A stretch of DNA of 7,819 nt from Streptomyces sp. NRRL B-1347 (GTDB taxonomy: Bacteria; Actinomycetota; Actinomycetes; Streptomycetales; Streptomycetaceae), in NCBI RefSeq assembly GCF_000720325.1, contig NZ_JOJM01000131.1, forward strand, positions 1-7,819, given 5' to 3'. The notes beneath the pieces are model-generated. The model had not been told where the DNA came from, did no database searches, and worked only from the letters and a program-made list of their open reading frames with translations. Made by a program: the position numbers and the translations under genes. Below, one piece after another: positions 1-6,341 of the stretch. The stretch's first letter is position 1. Every line of letters begins with the position of its first letter.

Positions 1-2035
1 CCCCGAGGACGATGCCGCCCAGGACCGCGCCGCCCATGCCGCCGCCCCGGCCGCCCGCGCCGAAACCCCCGCCGTACGGATTGCCGTACGCGCGGACGTC
101 CCGCTCGGCGAGCGCCTGGGCCTGCCGCGCCAGGGAGTCGGCCCGCTGCGCCTCGGCGAGGGCGGCGGCGGGCGTGACGGGGCCCGCGCCCGGCCCGACG
201 GGGCCCTCCGCCCGCTCCAGGTGGCGCTCCGCCTCCGCGAGCCGGGTCCGGGCCTCGGGGCCCACCGCGCCCCGGTGCGTCGTCACCTGGTCCCGGGCGG
301 CGGCGACGGCGCTGCGCGCGGTGAGCAGGGCCTGGCCGAGGAGCGCCCGGGCCCGGTCGTCCTCGCTCTCGCGCTGCCGCGCCCCGGCCAGGGCGTGGTC
401 GAGCGCCGCGTCGGCCTCCTCGACCCGGCGCAGCGCGTCGATCGGGTCGTACGCCCCCGCCGCCATTGCCCGCCCCACCTCCGCCACGACGGACTCGGCC
501 CGCGCGATCCGCCCGCGCAGATCGGCGGTCGGGGCGCCCTCGCCCGTGCCCGTCAGGAGCCCGTGCGCGTCGGCGAGGTCGGCCTCGGTCTCGCTGAGCG
601 CGCCGGGCAACCGCCGCTCGGCCTCGGCGAGTTCACCGGCGAGCCGGACCACGCCCTCGACGAACGTGCCCGCCTGGTCGACGGCGCCCTCCGCCGCGCG
701 CAGATGCACGGCGGCCGTGCCGTTGTCGGCGGTCTCGACGGCCGTGCGGGCCTGGTGCAGCTGGCTCGCGGCGAACGCGAGCCGGCCCTTGGCCTGCGCC
801 ACGCTCCCGACGACCGCCTCGGTCGCCGCCGGCGCATACGCCGTCCGCAGCTCCTTGAGCGTCGACTCCGCCTCCAGGGCGCGCGCGTTCACCTGCCGGA
901 GCACCGTCTCGGCGTGCTCCAGGGCGCTCGGCGCGGTGCGCTCCAGGGAGCGCAGCTCGTCGAACGCGGCGGCCTCCGCGTCGAGCCGCCGCCCCGCCTC
1001 CGTGCAGCGCGCCACGATCTCGTCGAGCATCCGCCGCCGCGTCGCCTCGTCCTCGGGATAGGCGTCGTCGAGCCGCTGCCGCAACCGGAACGCCGCCGTC
1101 AGCTCCGCGCGCGCATACGCCACGGCCGCCGCGAACGGCCGTGCCGCCGCCTCACCGAACTGCGCGGTGGCGAAGCCCAGTTCCTCGGTGCTGGTGCGCA
1201 CCGCGTCATCGGTTCCGACGAGCAGCTGCCCGGCGCGGGCGTCGAGCTCGGGCAGCGGGGTGAGCCGCTGCCCCTCGCCTCGGCCGCCGGGCGTCGTCCG
1301 GGTGGTGAAGCGCCGCTTGCGCCGCCGGTACGCGACCGCAGCGAAGGTCCCCGCCACACCGACCGCGATCACGGGCAGCACCAGGTCACCCGCCACCCCG
1401 TCGTCTCGGCCGCCCCCGCCACCCGGATCCGCCTCACCCGGAGTGATCGCGGGCACGGGCACGGGCTCCCCGGCCAGCACGGCCCCGTACCCGTCTGCCG
1501 CGCCGATGGCCGCCCCCGCCCAGTCGTGCTGCCGCAGGGCGGGCTCGACGGCGGTCGCGGCGACGTCCCTGAGCTGTGCCTCGCTGAACCGCGAACCCTG
1601 CTCGGCCGAGTACGCGTACTGCCGGTCGTGGGTGGCCACGGCAAGGAGCACGTCGTCCGTCCCGAGGCCGTTGCGCTCGGCCGTGGCGTCCGCCCAGTCG
1701 CGGGCGGACCGTCCGGAGAAGTCCCGTACGTACGCCACGAAGAGCTGGATCTTCCGGTCGTCGTAGAGCCGGTCGAGCGCGGCGGCCACGGCGGCTCGCC
1801 GGTCCCCGAGCGCGCCCGCCTTGTCGGTGATCTGGCCGTCGCGGTCAAGCCGCACGGGATCGTCGGCGGGCGCCGCCCGCACACCGGTCTCGGCGGCCGC
1901 GGCGGGCGTCGCGTACGCGGGAGGCGTGACCCCCGGCAGTCCGCAGCAGGCGAGGAGCACGGCCGCCGCGGCTCGTGCGGCGGTGCGTGCCCCCGCGGGC
2001 AGCGCGGACAGCCGGGACGACGGGAACGGCGTCAC
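1..2035 (-). CDS. TPM-domain membrane protein, C-terminus cut by window edge
   Basis: Partial gene: 678 codons are visible and the frame is still open at base 1. Residues 1-42 look like a signal peptide ending in AYA; an LLAC at 27-30 also resembles a weak lipobox, so lipoprotein processing cannot be excluded. Residues about 61-187 match the TPM domain (TLP18.3/Psb32/MOLO-1 type; PF04536), with the LDRDGQITDKAG opening and a GLGTDDVLLAVA core. A Gly/Asp linker leads to one membrane helix at about 217-236, followed by a basic stop-transfer run (RRRKRR). Residues about 260-640 are Ala/Glu/Arg-rich and strongly helical, probably coiled coil. A Gly-rich tail starts near 650. TPM proteins in bacteria are membrane proteins of poorly known role, some linked to envelope maintenance; the phosphatase activity of plant TLP18.3 should not be assumed here. 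The GTG start is the only one that keeps the signal peptide. Its GAGG is only 1 base upstream, so the start is uncertain. The domain call is firm. Confidence 0.85.
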   Translation of the reverse strand, partial: MTPFPSSRLSALPAGARTAARAAAAVLLACCGLPGVTPPAYATPAAAAETGVRAAPADDPVRLDRDGQITDKAGALGDRRAAVAAALDRLYDDRKIQLFVAYVRDFSGRSARDWADATAERNGLGTDDVLLAVATHDRQYAYSAEQGSRFSEAQLRDVAATAVEPALRQHDWAGAAIGAADGYGAVLAGEPVPVPAITPGEADPGGGGGRDDGVAGDLVLPVIAVGVAGTFAAVAYRRRKRRFTTRTTPGGRGEGQRLTPLPELDARAGQLLVGTDDAVRTSTEELGFATAQFGEAAARPFAAAVAYARAELTAAFRLRQRLDDAYPEDEATRRRMLDEIVARCTEAGRRLDAEAAAFDELRSLERTAPSALEHAETVLRQVNARALEAESTLKELRTAYAPAATEAVVGSVAQAKGRLAFAASQLHQARTAVETADNGTAAVHLRAAEGAVDQAGTFVEGVVRLAGELAEAERRLPGALSETEADLADAHGLLTGTGEGAPTADLRGRIARAESVVAEVGRAMAAGAYDPIDALRRVEEADAALDHALAGARQRESEDDRARALLGQALLTARSAVAAARDQVTTHRGAVGPEARTRLAEAERHLERAEGPVGPGAGPVTPAAALAEAQRADSLARQAQALAERDVRAYGNPYGGGFGAGGRGGGMGGAVLGGIVLG

Positions 2036-2046
2036 ACCTCGCAGCG

Positions 2047-2091
2047 TAGGGCGGTCCCTGAGGCCTCGCGACCGGGGGCCGAGGGGCCCTA
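2047..2091 (-). terminator. Hairpin overlapping hydrolase stop codon
   Basis: Read on the minus strand, TAGGGC (2091-2086, including the TAG stop of the hydrolase) pairs perfectly with GCCCTA (2052-2047). Inside it CCCT pairs with AGGG, and GGCC with GGCC, leaving an 11-base loop plus small bulges. No U-tract follows, which is common for Streptomyces terminators. It ends 11 bases before the GTG of the TPM gene and touches its GAGG, so it could instead mask that ribosome binding site. The pairing is seen directly; the role is inferred. Confidence 0.4.
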
Positions 2092-3354
2092 CGGGACGTG
2101 GCGCACCTCCGGGAAGCGGGGCGACGGGCCGTCCAGCAGGTGGTCGTCCCGGTCGCGCAGCCAGCGGTCGAAGAAGGACGCCACATAGGCACGCTGGGCG
2201 GTGATGGCGCGTTTCGGGTCGACGGTGCCTATGTTCTTCTCGATGACGTCCTGGGAGGCTCCGGTCTGCGGCAGGACGGCCGCGAGGTCCGTGTACGTCT
2301 GGTGCCGGGAGCCGCGGAGGGTGAAGTCCCGCTTCCAGCCCGGGGTGTGGGACCAGAAGGCGCGCCAGGAGGGCTCGGTGGTGTGGTCGCTGCCCTCGCG
2401 GCCCATGAGGAGCAGGGGGCGGTCGACGCCGTGCCGGGCGACCGGGGTGAGGTTCGTGCCCTTCGGTTCGCCGTTGAGCTCCAGGGTGCCGTCCAGATCG
2501 ACGGCGGCCTTGACGCGCTTGTCCTCGTACATCGTCTCGGCGGCGGCGACTCCGCCCGCGGAGTGGCCGAACATGCCGACGCGCCCGCGGTCGACCAGCC
2601 GGGACAGGCCGTGCGGCAGGGCGCCGAGCCGGTCGAGGACGAACTTGTCGTCGGCGACCCGGGTGTCCACGACCTTCTTCAGGAGCTCGGACAGGGACCG
2701 CTCGTCCGTCACCTTGGCCAGCGCGTCGCGCATCGGCTTGTCGTCCTTGACCGAGCCGTCGGGGAACTGCACACCGGGTGCCTCATAGGTGTGGTCGACG
2801 GTGATCACCACATAGCCGCGGCTGGCCATCTCCTCGACCAGGGAGGTGCCCCAGGTCCGCGGGTCGTTGGCCCCCGCGGAGTAGAGCAGCACCGGGCGGC
2901 GGCCGCCGCGGTCGTCGGCCGGGGCGGCCTGCCGGGCGTGGGTGCGCATGCCCGGCCAGTCGACGGCGCCCTTCGCTATGCCGTGCGGTGCCGCGGCGTC
3001 CCAGCGCTCGGCCGCGCCCGGTGCCATGTACGGCGCGGGCCGGGGGCTGCCGCCGGTCTTCCGCGCCGGATACCAGACGCTCACCATCAGCTCGCGGTAC
3101 GGCTGCGAGGTGACCCAGGGGTCGTGGCGGGAGTGGTCGACGAGGCGGGTCGTCACCGTGCCGACGGGGTGCGGGCCGGTCGGGGCGGGCAGGGCGGGGC
3201 GCACCGGATCCCCGGCCTTGGCGCGCACCGCGCCCTCCGCCGCCTGCGCGGAGGCCGGGGCGGTGGCCCCGGCCCCCAGCGTCACCGCTGCCGCGAGGCC
3301 CGCGGCCACCAGCACCTTCATCGAGCGCGAGCTCCGCGCCGTGCGAATGTCCAT
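2089..3354 (-). CDS. Secreted alpha/beta hydrolase, PAF-acetylhydrolase II type
   Basis: A 421-residue serine hydrolase, probably an esterase or lipase acting outside the cell; the substrate is unknown. Residues 1-38 form a Sec signal peptide: a basic start (Arg4, Arg7, Arg10, Lys13), a hydrophobic core at 14-30 and an ASAQA cleavage region. The mature start has the LPAPTGPHPVGT and RELMVSVWYPA segments typical of bacterial PAF-AH II relatives. The nucleophile elbow is GHSAGG at 263-268 (Ser265). Asp287 or Asp289 (VDLDG) and His351 (GSRHQ) complete a likely triad in the order and rough spacing of plasma PAF-AH. LLYSAG at 156-161 may form the oxyanion region. The chosen ATG has GGAGG only 1 base upstream. 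The in-frame ATG at 3321 (MKVLVAAG), with GGAG about 10 bases upstream, is a real alternative and still leaves a signal peptide. Longer starts at 3390 or 3429 would spoil the signal peptide. The gene stands alone between two hairpin-bearing gaps. Confidence 0.88.
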   Translation of the reverse strand: MDIRTARSSRSMKVLVAAGLAAAVTLGAGATAPASAQAAEGAVRAKAGDPVRPALPAPTGPHPVGTVTTRLVDHSRHDPWVTSQPYRELMVSVWYPARKTGGSPRPAPYMAPGAAERWDAAAPHGIAKGAVDWPGMRTHARQAAPADDRGGRRPVLLYSAGANDPRTWGTSLVEEMASRGYVVITVDHTYEAPGVQFPDGSVKDDKPMRDALAKVTDERSLSELLKKVVDTRVADDKFVLDRLGALPHGLSRLVDRGRVGMFGHSAGGVAAAETMYEDKRVKAAVDLDGTLELNGEPKGTNLTPVARHGVDRPLLLMGREGSDHTTEPSWRAFWSHTPGWKRDFTLRGSRHQTYTDLAAVLPQTGASQDVIEKNIGTVDPKRAITAQRAYVASFFDRWLRDRDDHLLDGPSPRFPEVRHVP

Positions 3355-3403
3355 GCCTCCATGCTGGCCGCACGCCCGCGCCGGAACCATGGGGGCGATC
3401 AAG

Positions 3404-3431
3404 AGAATCGTCTGGGGGATTACCCCCACAA
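3404..3431 (-). promoter_or_regulatory. Possible hydrolase promoter with inverted-repeat operator
   Basis: A perfect inverted repeat, TGGGGG-ATTA-CCCCCA, spans 3413-3428. On the minus strand, TTGTGG (3431-3426) and GATTCT (3409-3404), 16 bases apart, could serve as weak -35 and -10 boxes, which puts the repeat over the -35 box and spacer, a normal repressor position. It lies 50-77 bases before the hydrolase ATG. The repeat is seen directly; the promoter boxes match consensus poorly and are inferred. Confidence 0.3.
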
Positions 3432-3450
3432 CTCCGCCCGCGAACTACCC

Positions 3451-3526
3451 GCGCCCCGCCCGAAGGCCCAGGTCCCGCGCCTCGCCCAAGGCCCAGGTCC
3501 CGTGCCCCGCCCGAAGGCCCGGACCC
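3451..3526. repeat. Three tandem 25-26 bp units after sdhB
   Basis: Units at 3451-3476, 3477-3501 and 3502-3526 share a core that reads GCCCCGCCCGAAGGCCC on the plus strand, with a few changes between units (CTCGCCCAAGG in the second, GGACCC at the end of the third). On the transcribed strand the first and third units carry GCC-TTCG-GGC, a mini-hairpin with a stable UUCG loop. The array is non-coding and begins 18 bases beyond the sdhB stop. Confidence 0.75.
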
Positions 3527-3529
3527 AGG
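3492..3529 (-). terminator. Putative terminator of the sdh operon
   Basis: CCTGGGTCC (3529-3521) can pair with GGACCTGGG (3500-3492), 9 base pairs including two G-U wobbles, with a 20-base loop that itself holds a GCC-UUCG-GGC mini-stem. It starts 15 bases after the sdhB stop and has no U-tract. The stem is built from the second and third tandem units, so other pairings compete. It is the best terminator candidate between sdhB and the hydrolase. Confidence 0.4.
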
Positions 3530-3544
3530 CTCCGGTGGCGCCCC

Positions 3545-4333
3545 CTACTCGCCCCGCCGCCGGATCTTGTTCCCCAGCCAGACCAGCGGATCGTACTTGC
3601 GGTCGACCGCCCGCTCCTTCAAGGGAATCAGCGCGTTGTCCGTGATGTGGATGCCCTCGGGGCACACCTCCGTGCAGCACTTGGTGATGTTGCAGTAGCC
3701 GAGCCCGTGCTCCTCCTGGGCGGTCGCCTTGCGGTCCAGGCCCGTGTCCGCCGCCGCGTCCAGCGGGTGCATGTCCAGCTCGGCGACCCGCATCAGGAAG
3801 CGCGGCCCCGCGAACGCCGTCTTGTTCTCCTCGTGGTCCCGCACCACATGGCAGGTGTCCTGGCACAGGAAGCACTCGATGCACTTGCGGAACTCCTGGG
3901 AGCGGTCCACGTCCTCCTGCATCATGCGGTACTCGCCGGGGCCCACGCCGGGCGGCGGCACGAAGGCGGGCACCTCCCGCGCCTTGGTGTAGTTGAAGCC
4001 GACGTCGGTCACCAGGTCGCGCACGACGGGAAACGCCCGCAGCGGCGTGATGGTGATGGTCTCCTCGCGCGTGAACACCGACATGCGGGTCATGCACATC
4101 AGCCGCGGCCGACCGTTGATCTCCGCCGAGCAGGAACCGCACTTGCCCGCCTTGCAGTTCCAGCGCACCGCGAGGTCCGGCGCCTGGGTGGCCTGGAGGC
4201 GGTGGATGATGTCGAGGACCACCTCGCCCTCGTTGACCTCGACCTTGAAGTCCTCGAGGCCGCCCCCGCCGGTGTCGCCGCGCCACACCCTGAAGTGCGC
4301 GTCGTACGCCGTGGACGATGCAGCTGTGCTCAC
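3545..4333 (-). CDS. sdhB: Succinate dehydrogenase iron-sulfur subunit
   Basis: A 262-residue electron-transfer subunit that carries electrons from the SdhA flavin to the membrane anchor through three iron-sulfur clusters. The N-terminal ferredoxin-like domain (about 10-105) holds the [2Fe-2S] ligands Cys60, Cys65, Cys68 and Cys80 (CKAGKCGSC ... MC). The helical C-terminal domain holds CIECFLCQDTC (151-161) and CNITKCCTEVCP (214-225). By comparison with E. coli SdhB, Cys151, Cys154, Cys157 and Cys224 bind [4Fe-4S], while Cys161, Cys214 and Cys220 bind [3Fe-4S]; Cys219 is an additional cysteine. The length is normal for the family. The GTG start overlaps the sdhA TGA by 4 bases and has AGGAG 8 bases upstream inside sdhA. 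The frame runs further upstream, but that extension lies inside sdhA and is low-complexity Pro/Arg-rich sequence, so it is rejected. It is the last gene of the operon. Confidence 0.96.
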   Translation of the reverse strand: MSTAASSTAYDAHFRVWRGDTGGGGLEDFKVEVNEGEVVLDIIHRLQATQAPDLAVRWNCKAGKCGSCSAEINGRPRLMCMTRMSVFTREETITITPLRAFPVVRDLVTDVGFNYTKAREVPAFVPPPGVGPGEYRMMQEDVDRSQEFRKCIECFLCQDTCHVVRDHEENKTAFAGPRFLMRVAELDMHPLDAAADTGLDRKATAQEEHGLGYCNITKCCTEVCPEGIHITDNALIPLKERAVDRKYDPLVWLGNKIRRRGE

Positions 4334-6258
4334 TCGTAGAGCTCCTCTTCGGCCAGGTACTTGACCAGCTCCTCCTTGTCGAACAGAGCGAGCAGGTCGG
4401 GGCGGATGGGATCGGTGGTGACCCGTGCGAGGTCGATCTGGCCGCGCACCGGGTCGGTGGCCGCGAGGCCTCCGGTCGGGTCGGTGAGGCGGCAGAGCAG
4501 GTTCACGCGGCGCCACTCGCGGCTCATCCCGGGGTGGTCGTCACGGGTGTGCCCGCCGCGGCTCTCGGTGCGTTCCAGGGCCGCGCGCGCCACGCACTCG
4601 CTGACCAGCAGCATGTTCCTGAGGTCGAGCGCCAGGTGCCAGCCCGGGTTGAACTGCCGGTGCCCCTCGACCCCGGCCCGCCGCGCCCGCACCCGCAGCT
4701 CGGCCAGCTTCTCCAGGGCCCGCTCCATCTCGCCCTCGCGGCGGATGATGCCGACCAGGTCGTTCATGGCCTGCTGGAGCTCCTGGTGGAGCGTGTACGG
4801 GTTCTCCGGAGTCGCCCCGTCCGAGGGGCCCTCCGCGCTGAACGGGCGCAGGGCCTCCGCCGCCGCGGTGTCCAGCTGCGGCTCGTCCACCAGCGGGCGC
4901 ACCGCCAGCTCGGCCGCGTACCGCGCCGCGTAGAGACCGGCACGGCGGCCGAACACGAGCAGGTCGGACAGGGAGTTCCCGCCGAGGCGGTTGGAGCCGT
5001 GCATGCCGCCCGCGACCTCGCCGGCCGCGAACAGGCCCGGCACGCCCTGTGCCGCCGCCGTGTCGGAGTCGACCGCGACGCCGCCCATCACGTAGTGACA
5101 GGTCGGGCCGACCTCCATCGCCTCCGCGGTGATGTCGACGTCCGCCAGCTCCTTGAACTGGTGGTACATCGACGGCAGGCGGCGCCGGATCACCTCGGCG
5201 GGCATCCGCGTGGACACGTCGAGGAACACCCCGCCGTGCGGAGAGCCGCGCCCGGCCTTCACCTCGGAGTTGATGGCCCGCGCCACCTCGTCCCTGGGCA
5301 GCAGCTCGGGCGGGCGGCGGTTGTGGTCCGGGTCCTCGTACCAGCGGTCGCCCTCCTCCGGTGACTCCGCGTACTTCTCCTTGAAGACGTCCGGAATGTA
5401 ATCGAACATGAACCGCTCGCCGTCGGAGTTCCGCAGCACGCCGCCGTCGCCGCGCACGGACTCGGTGACGAGGATGCCTTTCACCGAGGGCGGCCACACC
5501 ATGCCCGTCGGATGGAACTGGACGAATTCCATGTTCAGCAGCGGCGCCCCCGCGAGCAGCGCGAGCGCGTGCCCGTCGCCCGTGTACTCCCACGAATTCG
5601 AGGTCACCTTGAAGGACTTGCCGATGCCGCCGGTGGCGAGTACGACGCTGGGCGCCTCGATGACGAAGAACCGCCCGCTCTCCCGCTCGTAGCAGAAGGC
5701 GCCGCTGACCCGTTCACCCTCCTTGAGCACGCGCGTGACCGTGCATTCCTGGAAGACCTTCAACCGGGCTTCGTAGTCGCCGAATTCCTTCTCGTCCTCC
5801 TGCTGGAGGGCCACGATCTTCTGCTGGAGGGTGCGGATCAGTTCGAGCCCCGTACGGTCGCCGACGTGCGCGAGCCGTGGATATTCGTGGCCGCCGAAGT
5901 TCCGCTGCGAGATCCGGCCGTCCTTGGTGCGGTCGAAGAGCGCGCCCCAGGTCTCCAGTTCCCACACCCGGTCGGGCGCCTCGCGCGCGTGCAGTTCCGC
6001 CATCCGCCACTGGTTGAGGAACTTTCCGCCGCGCAGCGTGTCACGGAAGTGCACCTGCCAGTTGTCGCCGGAGTTCACATTCGCCATGGCCGCCGCGATG
6101 CCGCCCTCGGCCATCACCGTGTGCGCCTTGCCGAACAGCGACTTGCAGATCACCGCCGTACGCGCGCCCTGCTCACGCGCCTCGATCGCGGCCCGGAGGC
6201 CCGCTCCGCCGGCGCCCACGACGACGACATCCCATTGCTGCCGCTCCACTTGAGACAT
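4330..6258 (-). CDS. sdhA: Succinate dehydrogenase flavoprotein subunit
   Basis: A 642-residue catalytic subunit that oxidises succinate to fumarate with covalently bound FAD, on the cytoplasmic face of the membrane. The Rossmann motif GAGGAG is at 15-20. His46 in AHTVMAEGG is the expected FAD attachment residue. The dicarboxylate site is intact: HPTG at 249-252, VRGDGG with Arg269 (the general acid-base in the family), PTCHY with His388, and SNRLGGNSL with Arg424. The C-terminal helical domain (about 465-642) is complete and ends in EEELYE. The ATG has AGGGG 7 bases upstream. It follows sdhC after an 81-base gap and overlaps sdhB by 4 bases (GTGA). The sequence cannot tell succinate oxidase from fumarate reductase direction. 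Aerobic actinomycete context and the Sdh1-like anchor favour succinate oxidation with menaquinone as acceptor. The 5' half has a local cluster of three GAATTC sites (5524, 5594, 5782). Confidence 0.97.
   Translation of the reverse strand: MSQVERQQWDVVVVGAGGAGLRAAIEAREQGARTAVICKSLFGKAHTVMAEGGIAAAMANVNSGDNWQVHFRDTLRGGKFLNQWRMAELHAREAPDRVWELETWGALFDRTKDGRISQRNFGGHEYPRLAHVGDRTGLELIRTLQQKIVALQQEDEKEFGDYEARLKVFQECTVTRVLKEGERVSGAFCYERESGRFFVIEAPSVVLATGGIGKSFKVTSNSWEYTGDGHALALLAGAPLLNMEFVQFHPTGMVWPPSVKGILVTESVRGDGGVLRNSDGERFMFDYIPDVFKEKYAESPEEGDRWYEDPDHNRRPPELLPRDEVARAINSEVKAGRGSPHGGVFLDVSTRMPAEVIRRRLPSMYHQFKELADVDITAEAMEVGPTCHYVMGGVAVDSDTAAAQGVPGLFAAGEVAGGMHGSNRLGGNSLSDLLVFGRRAGLYAARYAAELAVRPLVDEPQLDTAAAEALRPFSAEGPSDGATPENPYTLHQELQQAMNDLVGIIRREGEMERALEKLAELRVRARRAGVEGHRQFNPGWHLALDLRNMLLVSECVARAALERTESRGGHTRDDHPGMSREWRRVNLLCRLTDPTGGLAATDPVRGQIDLARVTTDPIRPDLLALFDKEELVKYLAEEELYE
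4342..4346 (-). promoter_or_regulatory. sdhB ribosome binding site inside sdhA
   Basis: AGGAG on the minus strand, 8 bases before the GTG of sdhB and inside the last sdhA codons. Together with the GTGA stop/start overlap it fixes the sdhB start and implies coupled translation of the two subunits. Confidence 0.7.
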
Positions 6259-6305
6259 CAGAACGCCCCTATTTCGTCTTGCGTATTCGTCGTATGTACG
6301 TCGCG

Positions 6306-6341
6306 TACGTCGTCTGTGTCGTCCGTGCCGTCTGCGCCGTC
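6306..6341 (-). repeat. Four 9-base direct repeats between sdhC and sdhA
   Basis: Read on the minus strand from the sdhC stop: GACGGCGCA, GACGGCACG, GACGACACA, GACGACGTA, followed by degenerate CGACGTACATACGACG. The first unit starts inside the TGA stop of sdhC. The array fills most of the 81-base gap and is unusually poor in stable structure for this genome. It does not belong to either real gene. Function unknown; it may be a replication-slippage spacer or leave open RNA ahead of the sdhA ribosome binding site. Confidence 0.7.

Noticed and set aside
67..95. Direct repeat of GCCGTACG
   Set aside because: It encodes the YGNPYG part of the Gly-rich tail of the TPM protein and is explained by repetitive codons.
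221..2188. 655-codon plus-strand open frame opposite the TPM gene
   Set aside because: The minus strand in this stretch encodes a coherent signal peptide, TPM domain and membrane helix. The plus-strand product is Arg/Gly/Pro-rich with no recognisable motif, as expected from a high-GC shadow.
3355..3429. Longer hydrolase start at GTG 3429 or ATG 3390
   Set aside because: It would put extra residues before a good signal peptide, and the GTG start would fall in the inverted repeat. Neither has a clear ribosome site.
2098..3645. 515-codon plus-strand open frame opposite the hydrolase
   Set aside because: It runs across the hydrolase, the intergenic repeats and the end of sdhB, and encodes low-complexity sequence. 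The hydrolase triad is clear on the other strand.
4334..4516. N-terminal extension of SdhB
   Set aside because: The extension lies wholly inside sdhA and is Pro/Arg-rich. The GTGA overlap with AGGAG upstream gives a normal-length SdhB.
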